Source of the DNA: Xestospongia bergquistia
Taxonomy: Eukaryota; Porifera; Demospongiae; Haplosclerida; Petrosiidae
Direction: 5' to 3'
NCBI GenBank assembly: GCA_963965975.1
Contig: OZ014411.1
Location: forward strand, 26,522,249 to 26,586,248
Length of the DNA stretch: 64,000 nt
Shown here: one piece after another, positions 1 to 12,840 of the stretch
Layout: each line of letters begins with the position of its first letter
Position numbering within the stretch: the first letter of the stretch is position 1
The notes under the pieces: model-generated
The model's input: only the letters and a program-made list of their open reading frames with translations
What the model was told of the DNA's origin: nothing
The model's database searches: none
Made by a program: the position numbers and the translations under genes

Positions 1-755
1 TAACTGTTATGTGTTAGTATACATTATGTGGGTAGATGTACTGACTACTCTGATTATCAAAGGGATTAAAGGAAGTACCTACAGGTTTAGTACATAGTCC
101 ATACTTTATAGAAATATGTCCAATAGTATATCAAAACATGTACATAGTTTTCATGTACAATTGATAATATACATAGTAACACTGTGACACATGTACATAC
201 ATGACATTGTATCCATGTACATTACCATGGTAACCATAGATTACAATACAATGTATCAATTGGACAGTAACTGTGTACTTAGCTACATGGATACATCGTA
301 TTGATGTACATTACCATGGTAACCATTACTGTAACATAGTAATTATTACTAGTTATAATGATGACTGTAGTGATAATATTATAACAAATTGTGTTACATA
401 TGTATCTATGTAATTTGTCAATTTGTTTTTGGAAACTTTCTTTATTTAAGTTTACTTATCAAAAGTTTTGATCCTTTTTTCTGTTATGGAGATCATAAAG
501 ATGAAGGATAAAGAAGAATAATGAGTCTTGTTCATTAGATGTTGTTTATATTCATGTACCCAGTCTTGATGAAACTAGGAAGACCTATGTACTCCATATA
601 ATTTTAAGGTTTTGTATTTATTTAATCATTGTGTAAGAAAATAAATAAAATATCATTTTAATAAATACACTACTTGTAAAGGTTTGATATGGTACACTAT
701 AGTTTCATATCATGTCATCATGTAGCTAGTGGTATATCTACTTCAAATTCATAGA
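1..755. other. AT-rich sequence without recognised gene
   Basis: No coding exon, RNA gene or known element was recognised here. Several short stretches recur, notably the pair around 206-250 and 290-325, both containing TACATTACCATGGTAACCAT, and many ACATGT palindromes that are common all over this genome segment. Confidence 0.5.
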
Positions 756-3355
756 TAGATAATGTCTATGGATCACATACATACATGTACAATCCCTCAT
801 GTATCAGTTACAGGATGTCATGTGTATTATGTCTTCCATAGATACAATACATCCATTGAAGTAGTTAAACCACTAGGGACATCTTGTATAAGTAATTATA
901 CCACAGGATACATAATGGAATGTATATGTGTATTATGTCATTGATGGACACAATGTATCAATTGAAGTAGTTAAATCACTGAGGACACTTTGTATAAGTA
1001 ATTATATCACAAGATACATGATAAAATGTATATGTATATTAAGTTATCTATGGATCCATGGAAATAGCTATATCACTAGGTACATGTTGAAATTAGTTAC
1101 ATGAGAGATAGAAACCACGTGTGTACCATGTCATCCACAGACAAGTTGGAAGCAGCTATATCATGATGGGATTCCACATGTTTACAAAACATGTGTATAC
1201 AATGACATGTATATCCATACACAACCATACTGTGTATCATTGGATTATAAAGGGACATTATATCTAACCTGTGGTACTACTGGATATGGATGACTTTATA
1301 ACATATAGTTAATGTTTAGGATTTTATGGGTGAGGATCAGTTTAATATACAACAAAGTATGAACTTCTTACCTGACCTATAGACACTATTGTGATATCAA
1401 TTATATTAGGACTATTAAGAAAGAGCTGACTGGTAGTCCTTGAATATACCAGATACAGGCTACGTGGTCCCTATACTTGTATAATCTGTACATATTAGTC
1501 CATTATACTTATGGTCATCTTTAATGTATTTAAATTATTTCTTATATCCAAGTCTACATATCTAATTCATACAAGACTTGGAGTATGTTAGGTTTATATA
1601 TGTAGTGTAACCACATATAAGTCTAACATTTAAAATATACAGTTACCTCCTTAGTTATGTTATGTTTACTATTATTATAGACTATATATGTTTAACAATT
1701 TAAAATTTAGATAACATATCTATAATTATCTTTTAGTGATGATTATTAACCCTCTCCAGTCACTGAGTGGGCAAGGGTTATAGTACTTTCCTTGTATGTG
1801 CGTGTGTGTGTTTGCGTGCGTTCAAAAGCATAAGTAATATGGCAGAGATTATCATTCCCATAAATAATATTCTAGTATAATTTTGACCACCACATCTGTT
1901 TGTACCAACCATGATGATGTGATGATTATCTCAAATTATAAAGATTTTGACTTTGATAATCATTAATAATTGTTACGAATTTATTAATTTGTGTGCATGA
2001 ATTAGAAAGTACACTTGACAATAATTGTGATTACAGATTACAGTCTAGCAGTGATATAGGTATTTACATTCAGCTGCAAATATACAAGGTGTAATCAGTA
2101 TAATCACATGTCCTTTCATGCATCATTTCATAAATAAACATCAGCAGATGCTAACACAAGCAACATGTACTTGTTCCATGTACTACTTACAAAGGCTACT
2201 GTAATTGCTGTAATCACTTGTGATTACTGCAATTACTTTGTCTGATTATAATTATGATTACTGATTACATTATTTCTGGAAAGTTGATTATGATTGAGAT
2301 TACAGCATAAAATGTAATTGATTGTAATAGATTATGATTGTAATCGGTCCCAACCCTGCTCAATAGAAAAGCCAATGAGTCTGTCTACAATGTTAGTTCT
2401 TAAAATGGCTACTTAAAGATGACCTACTCACTTTCAAGTGTCACAGAAACAATTATAGTATTCAGTTACTAAACAGTCAGAACTATTTTAATCATTCAAT
2501 TTCTTTTATTTGTATGCTTGAGCACACCATACTTTAATGTTGTTGAAATTTAATTTTCTTTGAACAAAAGAGTAATCTTCTTCACCAAGCAAAAATAGCA
2601 TTTTAGATTCTTCTCCAGTGTATATTGTATCTGACATTTTAATTCCTCATGGTTTATATGTGAGGTAGTACCAATGGTTAATGCTTACATAATTTTATAT
2701 CATAGCTGTACAGTTCAAGTTATAGGGATTCCATGCTTATAAGTTACTTAAAACAGTATTTAAGTTTAAGTAACCTTATAACAATGATATATTAAAAGAA
2801 TAAGGTGTGTCTTAAAGAAGCTTATTTTAAGCACTTTCACAGTGAACCATTTTTTAACAACCTAACATCTTAATGTACTGACTGCTAGTGTCTCACAGGC
2901 TATTATCATTAAATGACACACAATATGATTTACCAGCTGTTAGTTATAGCTAGTCTATAGTACTATTATCATGTTCACTATCTAGTGCTGTTATATTAGG
3001 GTCATGTAAATACTTAATCTGGGACAGGTGTGGTCCTTAAATGTTCAAATTCACTATGTGAAAACATGGACCAATGGGAAAAGTATTTCTGAAATCATCA
3101 GAACTAACTGGTAACCATAGTAGGGATGACATCCACTACTGCTCTTGGCCTGTCATTTGTACCATTAAGAGATTGGGTGGGAGTTTAATCTAGGTATAGA
3201 GGCTTTGCTCTTAACTGTTTTATTGACACACATTCTTTTAATGGATTTCCTTTCAGCTGCTTTTTCAGTTTTTACAATGTACCCTCACATCCTCAGAATT
3301 GAAGCTAAATTATTTACATTATACTCTGTTACCATACTAGCTATGTTCTGATCTA
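756..3355 (+). repeat. Segmental duplication block A, copy 1
   Basis: This block is repeated nearly base for base at 7991-10606 (offset 7235 at the left edge), and in shortened form at 12084-12840 and 15748-16336. Substitutions and small indels are sparse between copies 1 and 2. A 60-codon ATG frame at 762-944 has the same protein in copies 1, 2 and 3, but it has no homology that I recognise and is followed by a diverged second copy of itself (about 950-1045), so it reads as repeat DNA and not a gene. The stretch 2190-2355 is rich in alternating TGATTAC/GTAATC words and ends in GGTCCCAACCCTG, which resembles an inverted-repeat end of a hAT-like non-autonomous element; the other end was not found. 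Confidence 0.85.
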
Positions 3356-3449
3356 TCAGCTAACTATTAATATCTGTCTTTCATATAGTAGTTACTGACA
3401 TTTCTTTATAGTATCTTTTACCTCTTGAAGAGAATCTGTTCCCTTTACA

Positions 3450-3767
3450 TCACTTGGTGTTATCTCTCCAACTCATCCCTGTGTTTGTGGAAAGTTTCTT
3501 CCACATGTACACCTTTGTTAAAATGATATTGGTTATACTCCTATAGAATTCTATAAGTTTAAATTTTCTGAGAACCCGCTCTGTAGCTTTGTCGTTTAAG
3601 TTTGTAAACTGCTTATTGATTACCTTCTTGAATGAATTTATAACTTGTAGCTGAGTATTAAACTGTGCTTGAGTAACAGGAGTGCTTTGAATAACTAGAG
3701 GGTCAGGAGTAGTTATGTCTTCAGCCATTTCAAAAACACACACAACAAGTAGTAATAGTATTTCCAA
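3450..3767 (-). CDS. Hypothetical 105-codon ORF, unrecognised
   Basis: An open frame on the minus strand lies in the part of the array that is unique to the first unit. The stretch from the internal Met (MAEDITTPDPLV) onward is hydrophilic, with a possible short coiled coil around NTQLQVINSFKKVINKQF. No family was recognised. It could be the 5' exon of the minus-strand gene family described at 4212-5580, but it lies downstream of that gene in the minus reading direction, so it more likely belongs to something else or is chance. Confidence 0.2.
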   Translation of the reverse strand: MEILLLLVVCVFEMAEDITTPDPLVIQSTPVTQAQFNTQLQVINSFKKVINKQFTNLNDKATERVLRKFKLIEFYRSITNIILTKVYMWKKLSTNTGMSWRDNTK

Positions 3768-4211
3768 AAATCAAGTAAGAACTCTGTTAAAGTAAGAACT
3801 GTGTATACACAGTAACACTCTGAAACACTAGTGTAAAACTCTACTGTACTGATTCATTTTTTGTCTATTATTGTTTAAGGATAGGTCAAATTCTGTTACC
3901 TGTTTGACAACAAGGATAGTTACCACTATACTGTAGATATAATGTTGTAGTACAGAGCATAATATCCAACACCTATCCTGACATTGATAGTTGACATGCC
4001 CTGAACCTATCCTCATCCAATCCTAGCCTTAAATTAAACAACAAATTAATTATATGTCAACAAATTAAAGTTAATTATATATTTTATATATTATAATACT
4101 GTTTTCTAGAACCTATATAGCTTTACATTTAAATAGAAAGTCAAGTTCAATCCCATTTTGGGACACTGTCTGGTTGATTTCATACCAAAAAAGGACCATT
4201 TACTCTCTTCA

Positions 4212-5580
4212 TTAGTTGCCCTTTTTTCTTGAGATGATCTCTTCTCTTTCTTTATCAATAATGTTTAGCAACTTTTCAAATTCAGAAGATCTCCAAGAGA
4301 GAGGCTTCAAGACCAAAATGTCTTCATCGTTTTCTTTATAACTCTCTTCACTTGACATAGTGTCAACTTGAAGTGCTTCAAACCAACGTTTGCAATGTGT
4401 TTTGTCATTGAAGTCCATTTTATTCAATATAGCCTATCTCTCCTCAAGTTTCTGTGTAGTAAAAACATGGATGTTTATAAGTAATAGGTACACATGCAAA
4501 ATAATATCATTGGACTAATTAAGATGTATATTGAATATATATATCACTTAAACACAATAAGACTTCATTTATAAAGTATATAATACAATTTATATGTAAT
4601 AGCTAGTTATGTATTATAAAAACCACATACTCTGGTTTTTCTTTCATGTCTCCTTCTTCTTATGACATTATCTGAGGCTTTACCTCTTCTCAGGGCTGAC
4701 ACTGCTTCACACTTATTGCAATAAAAACGATATGCAGCACCTAGAAATAAATGTATATACTGTAAAACTCCAATTATGTAACTATGATAACTGCTTGTAA
4801 GATAGTGTATTGACTGATATACAGCTGGTTGTATTGTCTCTTATCATACTGATAGAATAGTTGTACAACAAATACATGTATAACAGCTTGTATAGTATAT
4901 TACATAGAAAAGTATGCAAACAGCAAAAAGAGCTAATATATATATATATAGTACAATCAACCATATGACAAGTAAAAATTATATGTAGAATAAACAGATG
5001 ATTCAAGTCACAGATAATAACATACCAGAGATATCCTCAGTTGAGAATTCTACATTTAGTGCCTTCACTTCTTTCAACAAAACATCAAGAACTTTATTAT
5101 TTTCAATGCAATTGTAAGTTTTGCTAACAAGACAAAGGGTAAAATATTAAAGAAAGAAGACAAAACTAACCCATTGCCAATTAGCCAATCATCAAAGGAC
5201 TCGTCTTCATTTAAAAGGATGTTGTAAACTCGTTTTGTCTCTCGCTATTTAAGGCAAAGTGATATATATATAAATCAATAAAAGGAAGGTTTTTACAACT
5301 TACACTAACAGCTTTGGGTACTTCTTTAGCCTTCTTCACAGATTTTAAATTCTTCTGTCCAGTAAAGCAACTGGATTCAAAGGATTGTATCTTTTCTTTT
5401 ATAATGGGAATTTCTGTCTCTTACAAATCTATTTGTGTTATGACGGCAGTTATAGTTCAGTGTTTTTCTTTAACTGTTCAAGTATCATGTGCATTGGTTC
5501 TTGAATGTCTGCTGGTAATAGCTGATAAGGCTGCACTCTTCGTCTAGATATGAGAGGAGTGTTAGCACTGTTGGCATGGT
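4212..5580 (-). pseudogene. Multi-exon gene of unrecognised repeat-borne family, copy 1
   Basis: Reading the minus strand, separate exons bounded by AG and GT can be followed: about 5579-5320 (frame disturbed inside), 5246-5173 (RETKRVYNILLNEDESFDDW, then IGNG), 5126-5028 (KTYNCIENNKVLDVLLKEVK and on), 4740-4632 (AAYRFYCNKCEAVSALRRGK, basic) and 4427-4212 (ending EEIISRKKGN, stop). The last exon contains an acidic stretch, TMSSEESYKENDED, followed by LKPLSWRSSEFEKLL. The same exon order and the same acidic-then-PLxWRS pattern occur in the minus-strand gene at 17728-19135, so the two are paralogues. The family is not one I can name; its repetition beside mobile DNA suggests that it is carried by a transposon. 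The frame in the first exon does not stay open, so this copy is probably dead. Confidence 0.45.
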
Positions 5581-5896
5581 TTTCTTTATCTAAATAGAGG
5601 AAATAATAGCATCACACTAATACAGTAATTATCACTCAACAGCAAAAATCTTGAACCTCAATTATTGAAGCGTTTTCTCTATCATAACTTTGTAACCTCA
5701 TTGAATCCACCTGAATTATTCAATTCAGAATTAATGCCACTATTCAGTAAGCTCAATCCCAGAAAAGTTGTCTCTTGTCTTCAATCACTTTAGTCAGATG
5801 GTGATAATTCAGGCAAGTACTCACTTCCAAGAGCTTACACACTTGAAGTCTTGGACTACAGGCATTCACTTTACCTTCAAACTATTTATGTAAATT

Positions 5897-6080
5897 CAGC
5901 TTTGAAGATGAAGTTGTGTCACACATATTGATAGCAGTTTGCTCATGGTATCTTCCTCATTCAAAGGTGGCAAAATGTGGTAAACCAGTACAGCTGTGGT
6001 GCACCAAGAAGTTTGAGCATCCTGATTGCTATTGCTTCATTCCTATTAACCAACATCACACATTTTCTTCTATAGGATAG
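5897..6080 (+). pseudogene. Fragment of repeat-borne protein C-terminus, copy 1
   Basis: The frame here matches the longer open frame at 10607-10984 (motifs FEDEVV, VAKCGKPVQLWC, FEHPDCYCFIPINQHH). It is one of three copies in the duplicated C blocks. Sequence downstream (6076-6400) is also shared with 6870-7240 and 10985-11310, including the near-inverted pair GAACTATCCT and AGGATAGTTC around 6104-6150. Confidence 0.5.
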
Positions 6081-6424
6081 TTGAAGGAAAGGTTCATGAT
6101 GACTGAACTATCCTACATGTAACCAATAGAATAAATAGTCAGGATAGTTCACCTTTCTTCTGGTGAAATTATGCTCGAAGGGATACACTTATAAATATAC
6201 TGACTACAGGAAGTGATGTCATGCTAAATGCATTCCTTTTGGAGCTTAATTATTGTCTAATTAACAACAGAAATTACATAAGTCAAGTCTACATATTATT
6301 ACATAACATTACATAATATATTAGGTACAGTAATATCATTTGGACAAGTTTTCTTATGTTAGTTGGTATGTTTTGTAGATGTTATAGGTTTGTCACTTAA
6401 GTTTAATTAATTTACTATTTAATC

Positions 6425-7240
6425 ATTTTGCTTTGATTAGTTTCAGCTTTGAAGATGAAGTTGTGTCACACATATTGATAGCAGTTTGCTCATGGTATCT
6501 TCCCCATTCAAAAGTGGCAAAATGTGGTAAACCAGTATAGCTGTGGTGCGCTAAGAAGTTTGAGCATCCTGATTATTATTGCTTCATTCCTATTAACTTT
6601 ATAAAGCAACGCTGTGCTTATTCTAAAATATTTACTGATGGCAAATGTTTTCTTCAAGTCATACCACTTATTGAATAGTATATTTACTATATATGTGATT
6701 ATGTTATTCACGTAAATTTGAAATGTTAATTTGCTCAACATTTACTAATTATCTCTCACATATCCTTCCAACATAAATGTCAGGTATCCTCAAACGTTTA
6801 TGTAACTCCTCATTGGTGGTACTTTTGGCACATTATAGATGACAAATTGTTGAACTATCAGTTTCTAACCAACATCACACATTTTCTTCTATAGGATAGT
6901 TGAAGGAAATGTTCATGATGACTGAACTATCCTGCATGTAACCAATAGAATAAATTCTCAGGATAGTTCACCTTTCTTCTGGTGAAATTATGCTCGAAGG
7001 GATACACTTATAAATATATTGACTACAGGAAGTGATGTCATGCTAAATGCATTCCTTTTGGAGCTTAAATATTGTCTAATTAACAACAGAAATTACATAA
7101 GTCAAGTCTACATATTATTACATAACATTACATAATATATTAGGTACAGTAATATCATTTGGAAAAGTTTTCTTATGTTAGTTGGTATGTTTTGTAGATG
7201 TTATAGGTTTGTCACTTAAGTTTAATTAATTTACTACTAA
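6425..7240 (+). repeat. Block C, second copy, with an inserted segment
   Basis: Bases 6443-6596 repeat 5897-6050, and 6869-7240 repeat 6044-6410. Between them lies a segment of about 272 bp (6597-6868) that is missing from the other two copies (near 6050 and near 10954), where the same flanks are joined directly. Block C occurs a third time at about 10790-11310. Confidence 0.8.
6597..6868. other. Insertion of about 272 bp relative to two empty paralogous sites
   Basis: Both other C copies read straight through CCTATTAACCAACATCACAC, whereas here unrelated sequence separates CCTATTAAC from CAACATCACAC. The segment ends in TTTCTAAC, so a duplicated TAAC may flank it. No terminal inverted repeat or coding potential was recognised. 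Confidence 0.6.
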
Positions 7241-7990
7241 GGTCTTCTTTAGATATAGTAATAGATCCATTCAAATAGACTAGAATAGAACTACCTGTAC
7301 ATGTATATGTACTCTTCACTGTAAACTTTAAGATAATAGAATTATAAATAACTTTGTATCATCATTGATAACATTAAGATTATTGTAAATTGACCTCACA
7401 TTGTTTGTATTCAAGATAATATGTAAACATTTCCATATTATTTGAGAGTTATAACACTATAATATAGAGATGTATAAAATATAGATCAAACTTTTAATAA
7501 TTATATTACTTTGACTGACTAGCCAATGACTTTTAGCAATACAGTATTTGACAATGAGAGATGTGAATCATGTACATATATGACTCTTTGTTCATTATAG
7601 TTTGTTCATGATATATACTTTGTTAAATAAAGTTTTAACTCTTAGCATATAAGTATTACCACAATATTGTAATGTGGCTTTATATAATACATGGACTAAT
7701 TGGGTTTATATTTCAATACTGTTTCTTAACAGTGGATAGGTTCCCAGGTTCAATATCATATATATAACATTTGATCAACTTACTTTGTACATGGACTATA
7801 TAGAGTTCTGTTAATTGTAGTTTACAAATTCTACATGTTATCCTGTATTAGTCTTGCAAGGCCAAACCCTTTGCTTAGAGAGGAAGAGTCTGGTCTACCA
7901 TGCGTACAGTTGTTGAAAAGGAATTTCATTAACTATGTAATATTATATAACTGTGGTTTGTAATCATTGCATATTAATTAAACATCAAAT
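7240..7990 (+). repeat. Block D, copy 1
   Basis: This stretch is repeated at about 11325-12083 (offset about 4085-4093) with few differences. No gene is recognised. It joins block C to the next block A, so that C-D-A forms the tandem unit of the array. Confidence 0.8.
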
Positions 7991-10606
7991 TAGATAATGT
8001 CTATGGATCACATACATACATGTACAATCCCTCATGTATCAGTTACAGGATGTCATGTGTATTATGTCTTCCATAGATACAATACATCCATTGAAGTAGT
8101 TAAACCACTAGGGACATCTTGTATAAGTAATTATACCACAGGATACATAATGGAATGTATATGTGTATTATGTCATTAATGGACACAATGTATCAATTGA
8201 AGTAGTTAAATCACTGAGGACACTTTGTATAAGTAATTATATCACAAGATACATGATAAAATGTATATGTATATCAAGTTATCTATGAATCCATGGAAAT
8301 AGCTATACCACTAGGTACATGTTGAAATAGGTTACATGAAAGATAGAAACCACGTGTGTACCATGTCATCCATGGACAAGTTGGAAGCAGTTATATCATG
8401 ATGGGATGCCACATGTTTACAAAACATGTGTATACAATGACATGTATATCCATACACAACCATACTGTGTATCATTGGATTATAAAGGGACATTATATCT
8501 AACCTGTGGTACTACTGGATATGGATGACTTTATAACATATAGTTAATGTTTAGGGTTTTATAGGTGAGGATCAGTTTAATATACAACAAAGTATGAACT
8601 TCTTACCTGACCTATAGACACTATTGTGATATCAATTATATTAGGACTATTAAAAAAGAGCTGACTGGTAGTCCTTGAATATACCAGATACAGGCTACAT
8701 GGTCCCTATACTTGTATAATCTGTACATATTAGTCCATTATACTTATGGTCATCTTTAATGTATTTAAATTATTTTCTTATATCCAAGTCTACATATCTA
8801 ATTCATACAAGACTTGAAGTATGTCAGGTTTATATATGTAGTGTAACCACATATAAGTCTAACATTTAAAATATACAGTTACCTCCTTAGTTATGTTATG
8901 TTTACTATTATTATAGACTATATATGTTTAACAATTTAAAATTTAGATAACATATCTATAATTATCTTTTAGTGATGATTATTAACCCTCTCCAGTCACT
9001 GAGTAGGCAAGAGTTATAGTACTTTCCTTGTGTGTGTGTATGTGTTTGCGTGCGTTCAAAAGCATAAGTAATATGGCAGAGGTTATCATTCCCATAAATA
9101 ATAATATTCTAGTATAATTTTGACCACCACATCTGTTTGTACCAACCATGATGATGTGATGATTGTCTCAAATTATAAAGATTGTGACTTTGATAATCAT
9201 TAATAATTGTTACGAATTTAGTAATTTGTGTGCATGAATTAGAAAGTACACTTGACAATAATTGTGATTACAGATTACAGTCTAGCAATGACAGTATATA
9301 TAGGTATTTACATTCAGCTGTAAATATACAAGGTGTAATCAGTATAATCACATGTCCTTTCATGCATCATTTCATAAATAAACATCAGCAGATGCTAACA
9401 CAAGCAACATGTACTTGTTCCATGTACTACTTACAAAGGCTACTGTAATTGCTGTAATCACTTGTGATTACAGCAATTACTTTGTCTGATTATAATTATG
9501 ATTACTGATTACATTATTTCTGGAAAGTTGATTATGATTGAGATTACAGCATAAAATGTAATTGATTGTAATCGATTATGATTGTAATCGGTCCCAACCC
9601 TGCTCAATAGAAAAGCCAGTGAGTCTGTCTACAATGTTAGTTCTTAAAATGGCTACTTAAAGATGACCTACTCACTTTCAAGTGTCACAAAAACAATTGT
9701 AGTATTCAGTTACTAAACAGTCAGAACTATTTTAATCATTCAATTTCTTTTATTTGTATGCTTGAGTAGACCATACTTTAATGTTGTCGAAATTTAATTT
9801 TCTTTGAACAAAGAGTAATCTTCTTCACCAAGCAAAAAGAGCATTTTAGATTCTTCTCCAGTGTATATTGTATCTGACATTTTAATTCCTCATAGTTTAT
9901 ATGTGAGGTAGTACCAATGGTTAATGCTTACATAATTTTATATCATAGCTGTGTAGTTCAAGTTATAGGGATTCCAGGCTTATAAGTTACTTAAAACAGT
10001 ATTGAAGTTTAAGTAACTTTATAACAATGATATATTAAAAGAATAAGGTGTGTCTTAAAGAAGCTTATTTTAAGCACTTTCACAGTGAACCATTTGTTAA
10101 CAACCTAACATCTTAATATACTGACTGCTAGTGTCTCACAGGCTATTATCATTAAATGGCACACAATATGATTTAGCAGCTGTTAGTTATAGCTAGTCTA
10201 TAGTACTATTACCATGTTCACTATCTAGTGCTGTTATATTAGGGTCATGTAAATAGTTAATCTGGGACAGGTGTGGTACTTAAATGTTCAAATTCACTAT
10301 GTGAAAACATGGACCAATGGGAAAAGTATTTCTGAAATCATCAGAACTAACTGGTAACCATAGTAGGGATGACATCCACTACTGCTCTTGGCCTGTCATT
10401 TGTACCATTAAGAGATTGGGTGGGGGTTTAATCTAGGCGTAGAGGCTTTGCTCTTAACTGTTTTATTGGCACACATTCTTTTAATGAATTTCCTTTCAGC
10501 TGCTTTTTCAGTTTTTACAATGTACCTTATATCCTCAGAATTGAAGCTAAATTATTTACTTTATACTCTGTTACCATACTAGCTATGTTCTGATCTATCA
10601 GCTAAC
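7991..10606 (+). repeat. Segmental duplication block A, copy 2
   Basis: Near-identical to 756-3355. At its right edge the two copies part company after TATCAGCTAACT: copy 1 runs into a 2.5-kb unique region (block B), copy 2 into the open frame at 10607-10984. Confidence 0.85.
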
Positions 10607-10984
10607 TGACCAAAATACTTATCTGCTACTCTTAATGGAAAGTGCTTTCTTGCTACTGGAAAAGGTTCCATCCCATGTGTTGCTTTAGCTCATTGGGATA
10701 TAGCAGGTTTTGGACCCTTTCCCACTCCTTTGTATAACACATGGGAATGTAATAGTACCTTTTGTCCTGTTAAAATTCATCATTTTGTTTTGATTAGTTT
10801 CAGCTTTGAAGATGAAGTTGTGTCGCTCATATTGATAGCAGTTTGCTCATGGTATCTTCTCCATTCAAAAGTGGCAAAATGTGGTAAACCAGTACAGCTG
10901 TGGTGTGCTAAGAAGTTTGAGCATCCTGATTGCTATTGCTTCATTCCTATTAACCAACATCACACATTTTCTTCTATAGGATAG
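10607..10984 (+). pseudogene. C-terminal fragment of repeat-borne protein, longest copy
   Basis: An open frame of about 125 codons starts mid-protein (PKYLSATLNGKCFLATGKGS) and runs to a TAG stop. It contains CVALAHWDIAGFGPFPTP, a WECNSTFCPV pair of cysteines, CGKPVQLWC and CYCFIPI. There is no plausible start codon for a complete protein, so it looks like the last part of a larger one. From memory it is reminiscent of C-terminal regions of large repeat-encoded proteins in invertebrates (a KPxxVW...FIPI pattern), but I cannot name the family. Two shorter copies sit at 5897-6080 and 6443-6596. Confidence 0.4.
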
Positions 10985-11309
10985 TTGAAGGAAATGTTCA
11001 TGATGACTGAACTATCCTGCATGTAACCAATAGAATAAATTCTCAGGATAGTTCACCTTTCTTCTGGTGAAATTATGCTCGAAGGGATACACTTATAAAT
11101 ATACTGACTACAGGAAGTGATGTCATGTTAAATGCATTCCTTTTGGAGTTTAATTATTGTCTAATTAACAACAGAAATTACATAAGTCAAGTGTACATAT
11201 TATTACATAACATTACATAATATATTAGGTACAGTAATATCATTTGGACAAGTTTTCTTATGTTAGTTGGTATGTTTTGTAGATGTTATAGGTTTGTCAC
11301 TTAAGTTTA

Positions 11310-12083
11310 ATTAATTTACTAATAAGGTCTTCTTTAGATATAGTAATAGATCCATTCAAATAGACTAGAATAGTACTACCTGTACATGTATATGTACTCT
11401 TCACTGTAAACTTTAAGATAATAGAATTATAAATAACTTTGTATCATCATTGATAACATTAAGATTATTGTAAATTGACCTCACATTGTTTGTATTCAAG
11501 ATAATATGTAAACATTTCCATATTATTTGAGTGTTATAACACTATAATATAGAGATATATAAAATATAGATCAAACTTTTAATAATTATATTACTTTGAC
11601 TGACTAGCCAATGACTTTTAGCAATACAGTATTTGACAATGAGAGATGTGAATCATGTACATATATGACTCTTTGTTCATTATAGTTTGTTCATGATATA
11701 TACTTTGTTTAATAAAGTTTTAACTCTTAGCATATAAGTATTACCACAATATTGTGATGTGGCTTTATATAATACATGGACTAATTGGGTTTATATTTCA
11801 ATACTGTTTCTTAACAGTGGACAGGTTCCCAGGTTCAATATCATATGTATAACATTTGATCAACTTAGAATTATACTTTGTACATGGACTATATAGAGTT
11901 CTGTTAATTGTAGTTTACAAATTCTACATGTTATCATGTATTAGTCTTGGAAGGCTAGACCCTTTGCTTAGAGAGGAAGAGTCTGGTCTACCATGCGTAC
12001 AGTTGTTGAAAAGGAATTTCATTAACTATGTAATATTATATAACTGTGGTTTGTAATCATTACATATTAATTAAACATCAAAT
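11310..12083 (+). repeat. Block D, copy 2
   Basis: Repeats 7240-7990 with scattered single-base differences and small indels. Confidence 0.8.
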
Positions 12084-12840
12084 TAGATAATGTCTATGGA
12101 TCACATACATACATGTACAATCCCTCATGTATCAGTTACAGGATGTCATGTGTATTATGTCTTCCATAGATACAATACATCCATTGAAGTAGTTAAACCA
12201 CTAGGGACATCTTGTATAAGTAATTATACCACAGGATACATAATGGAATGTATATGTGTATTATGTCATTAATGGACACAATGTATCAATTGAAGTAGTT
12301 AAATCACTGAGGACACTTTGTATAAGTAATTATATCACAAGATACATGATAAAATGTATATGTATATCAAGTTATCTATGAATCCATGGAAATAGCTATA
12401 CCACTAGGTATATGTTGAAATAGGTTACATGAAAGATAGAAACCACGTGTGTACCATGTCATCCATGGACAATTTAGAAGCAGCTATATCATGATGGGAT
12501 GCCACATGTTTACAAAACATGTGTATACAATGACATGTGTAATTCATATCTAATTCATACAAGACTTGGAGTATGTTAGGTTTATATATGTAGTGTAACC
12601 ACATATAAGTCTAACATTTAAAATATACAGTTACCTCCTTAGTCATGTTATGTTTACTATTATTATAGACTATATATGTTTAACAATTTAAAATTTAGAT
12701 AACATATCTATAATTATCTTTTAGTGATGATTATTAACCCTCTCTAGTCACTGAGTAGGCATGAGTTATAGTACTTGCTTTGTGTGTATGTGTGTCTGTT
12801 CCAAAAGCACAGACAATATGGCAGAGGTTATCATTTCTAA
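12084..12840 (+). repeat. Block A, copy 3 (internally deleted, truncated)
   Basis: The copy follows 756-1205 closely, then jumps at about 12535 to sequence corresponding to about 1558 of copy 1, and ends after about 300 more bases near GGCAGAGGTTATCATT. The array stops here. Confidence 0.75.
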
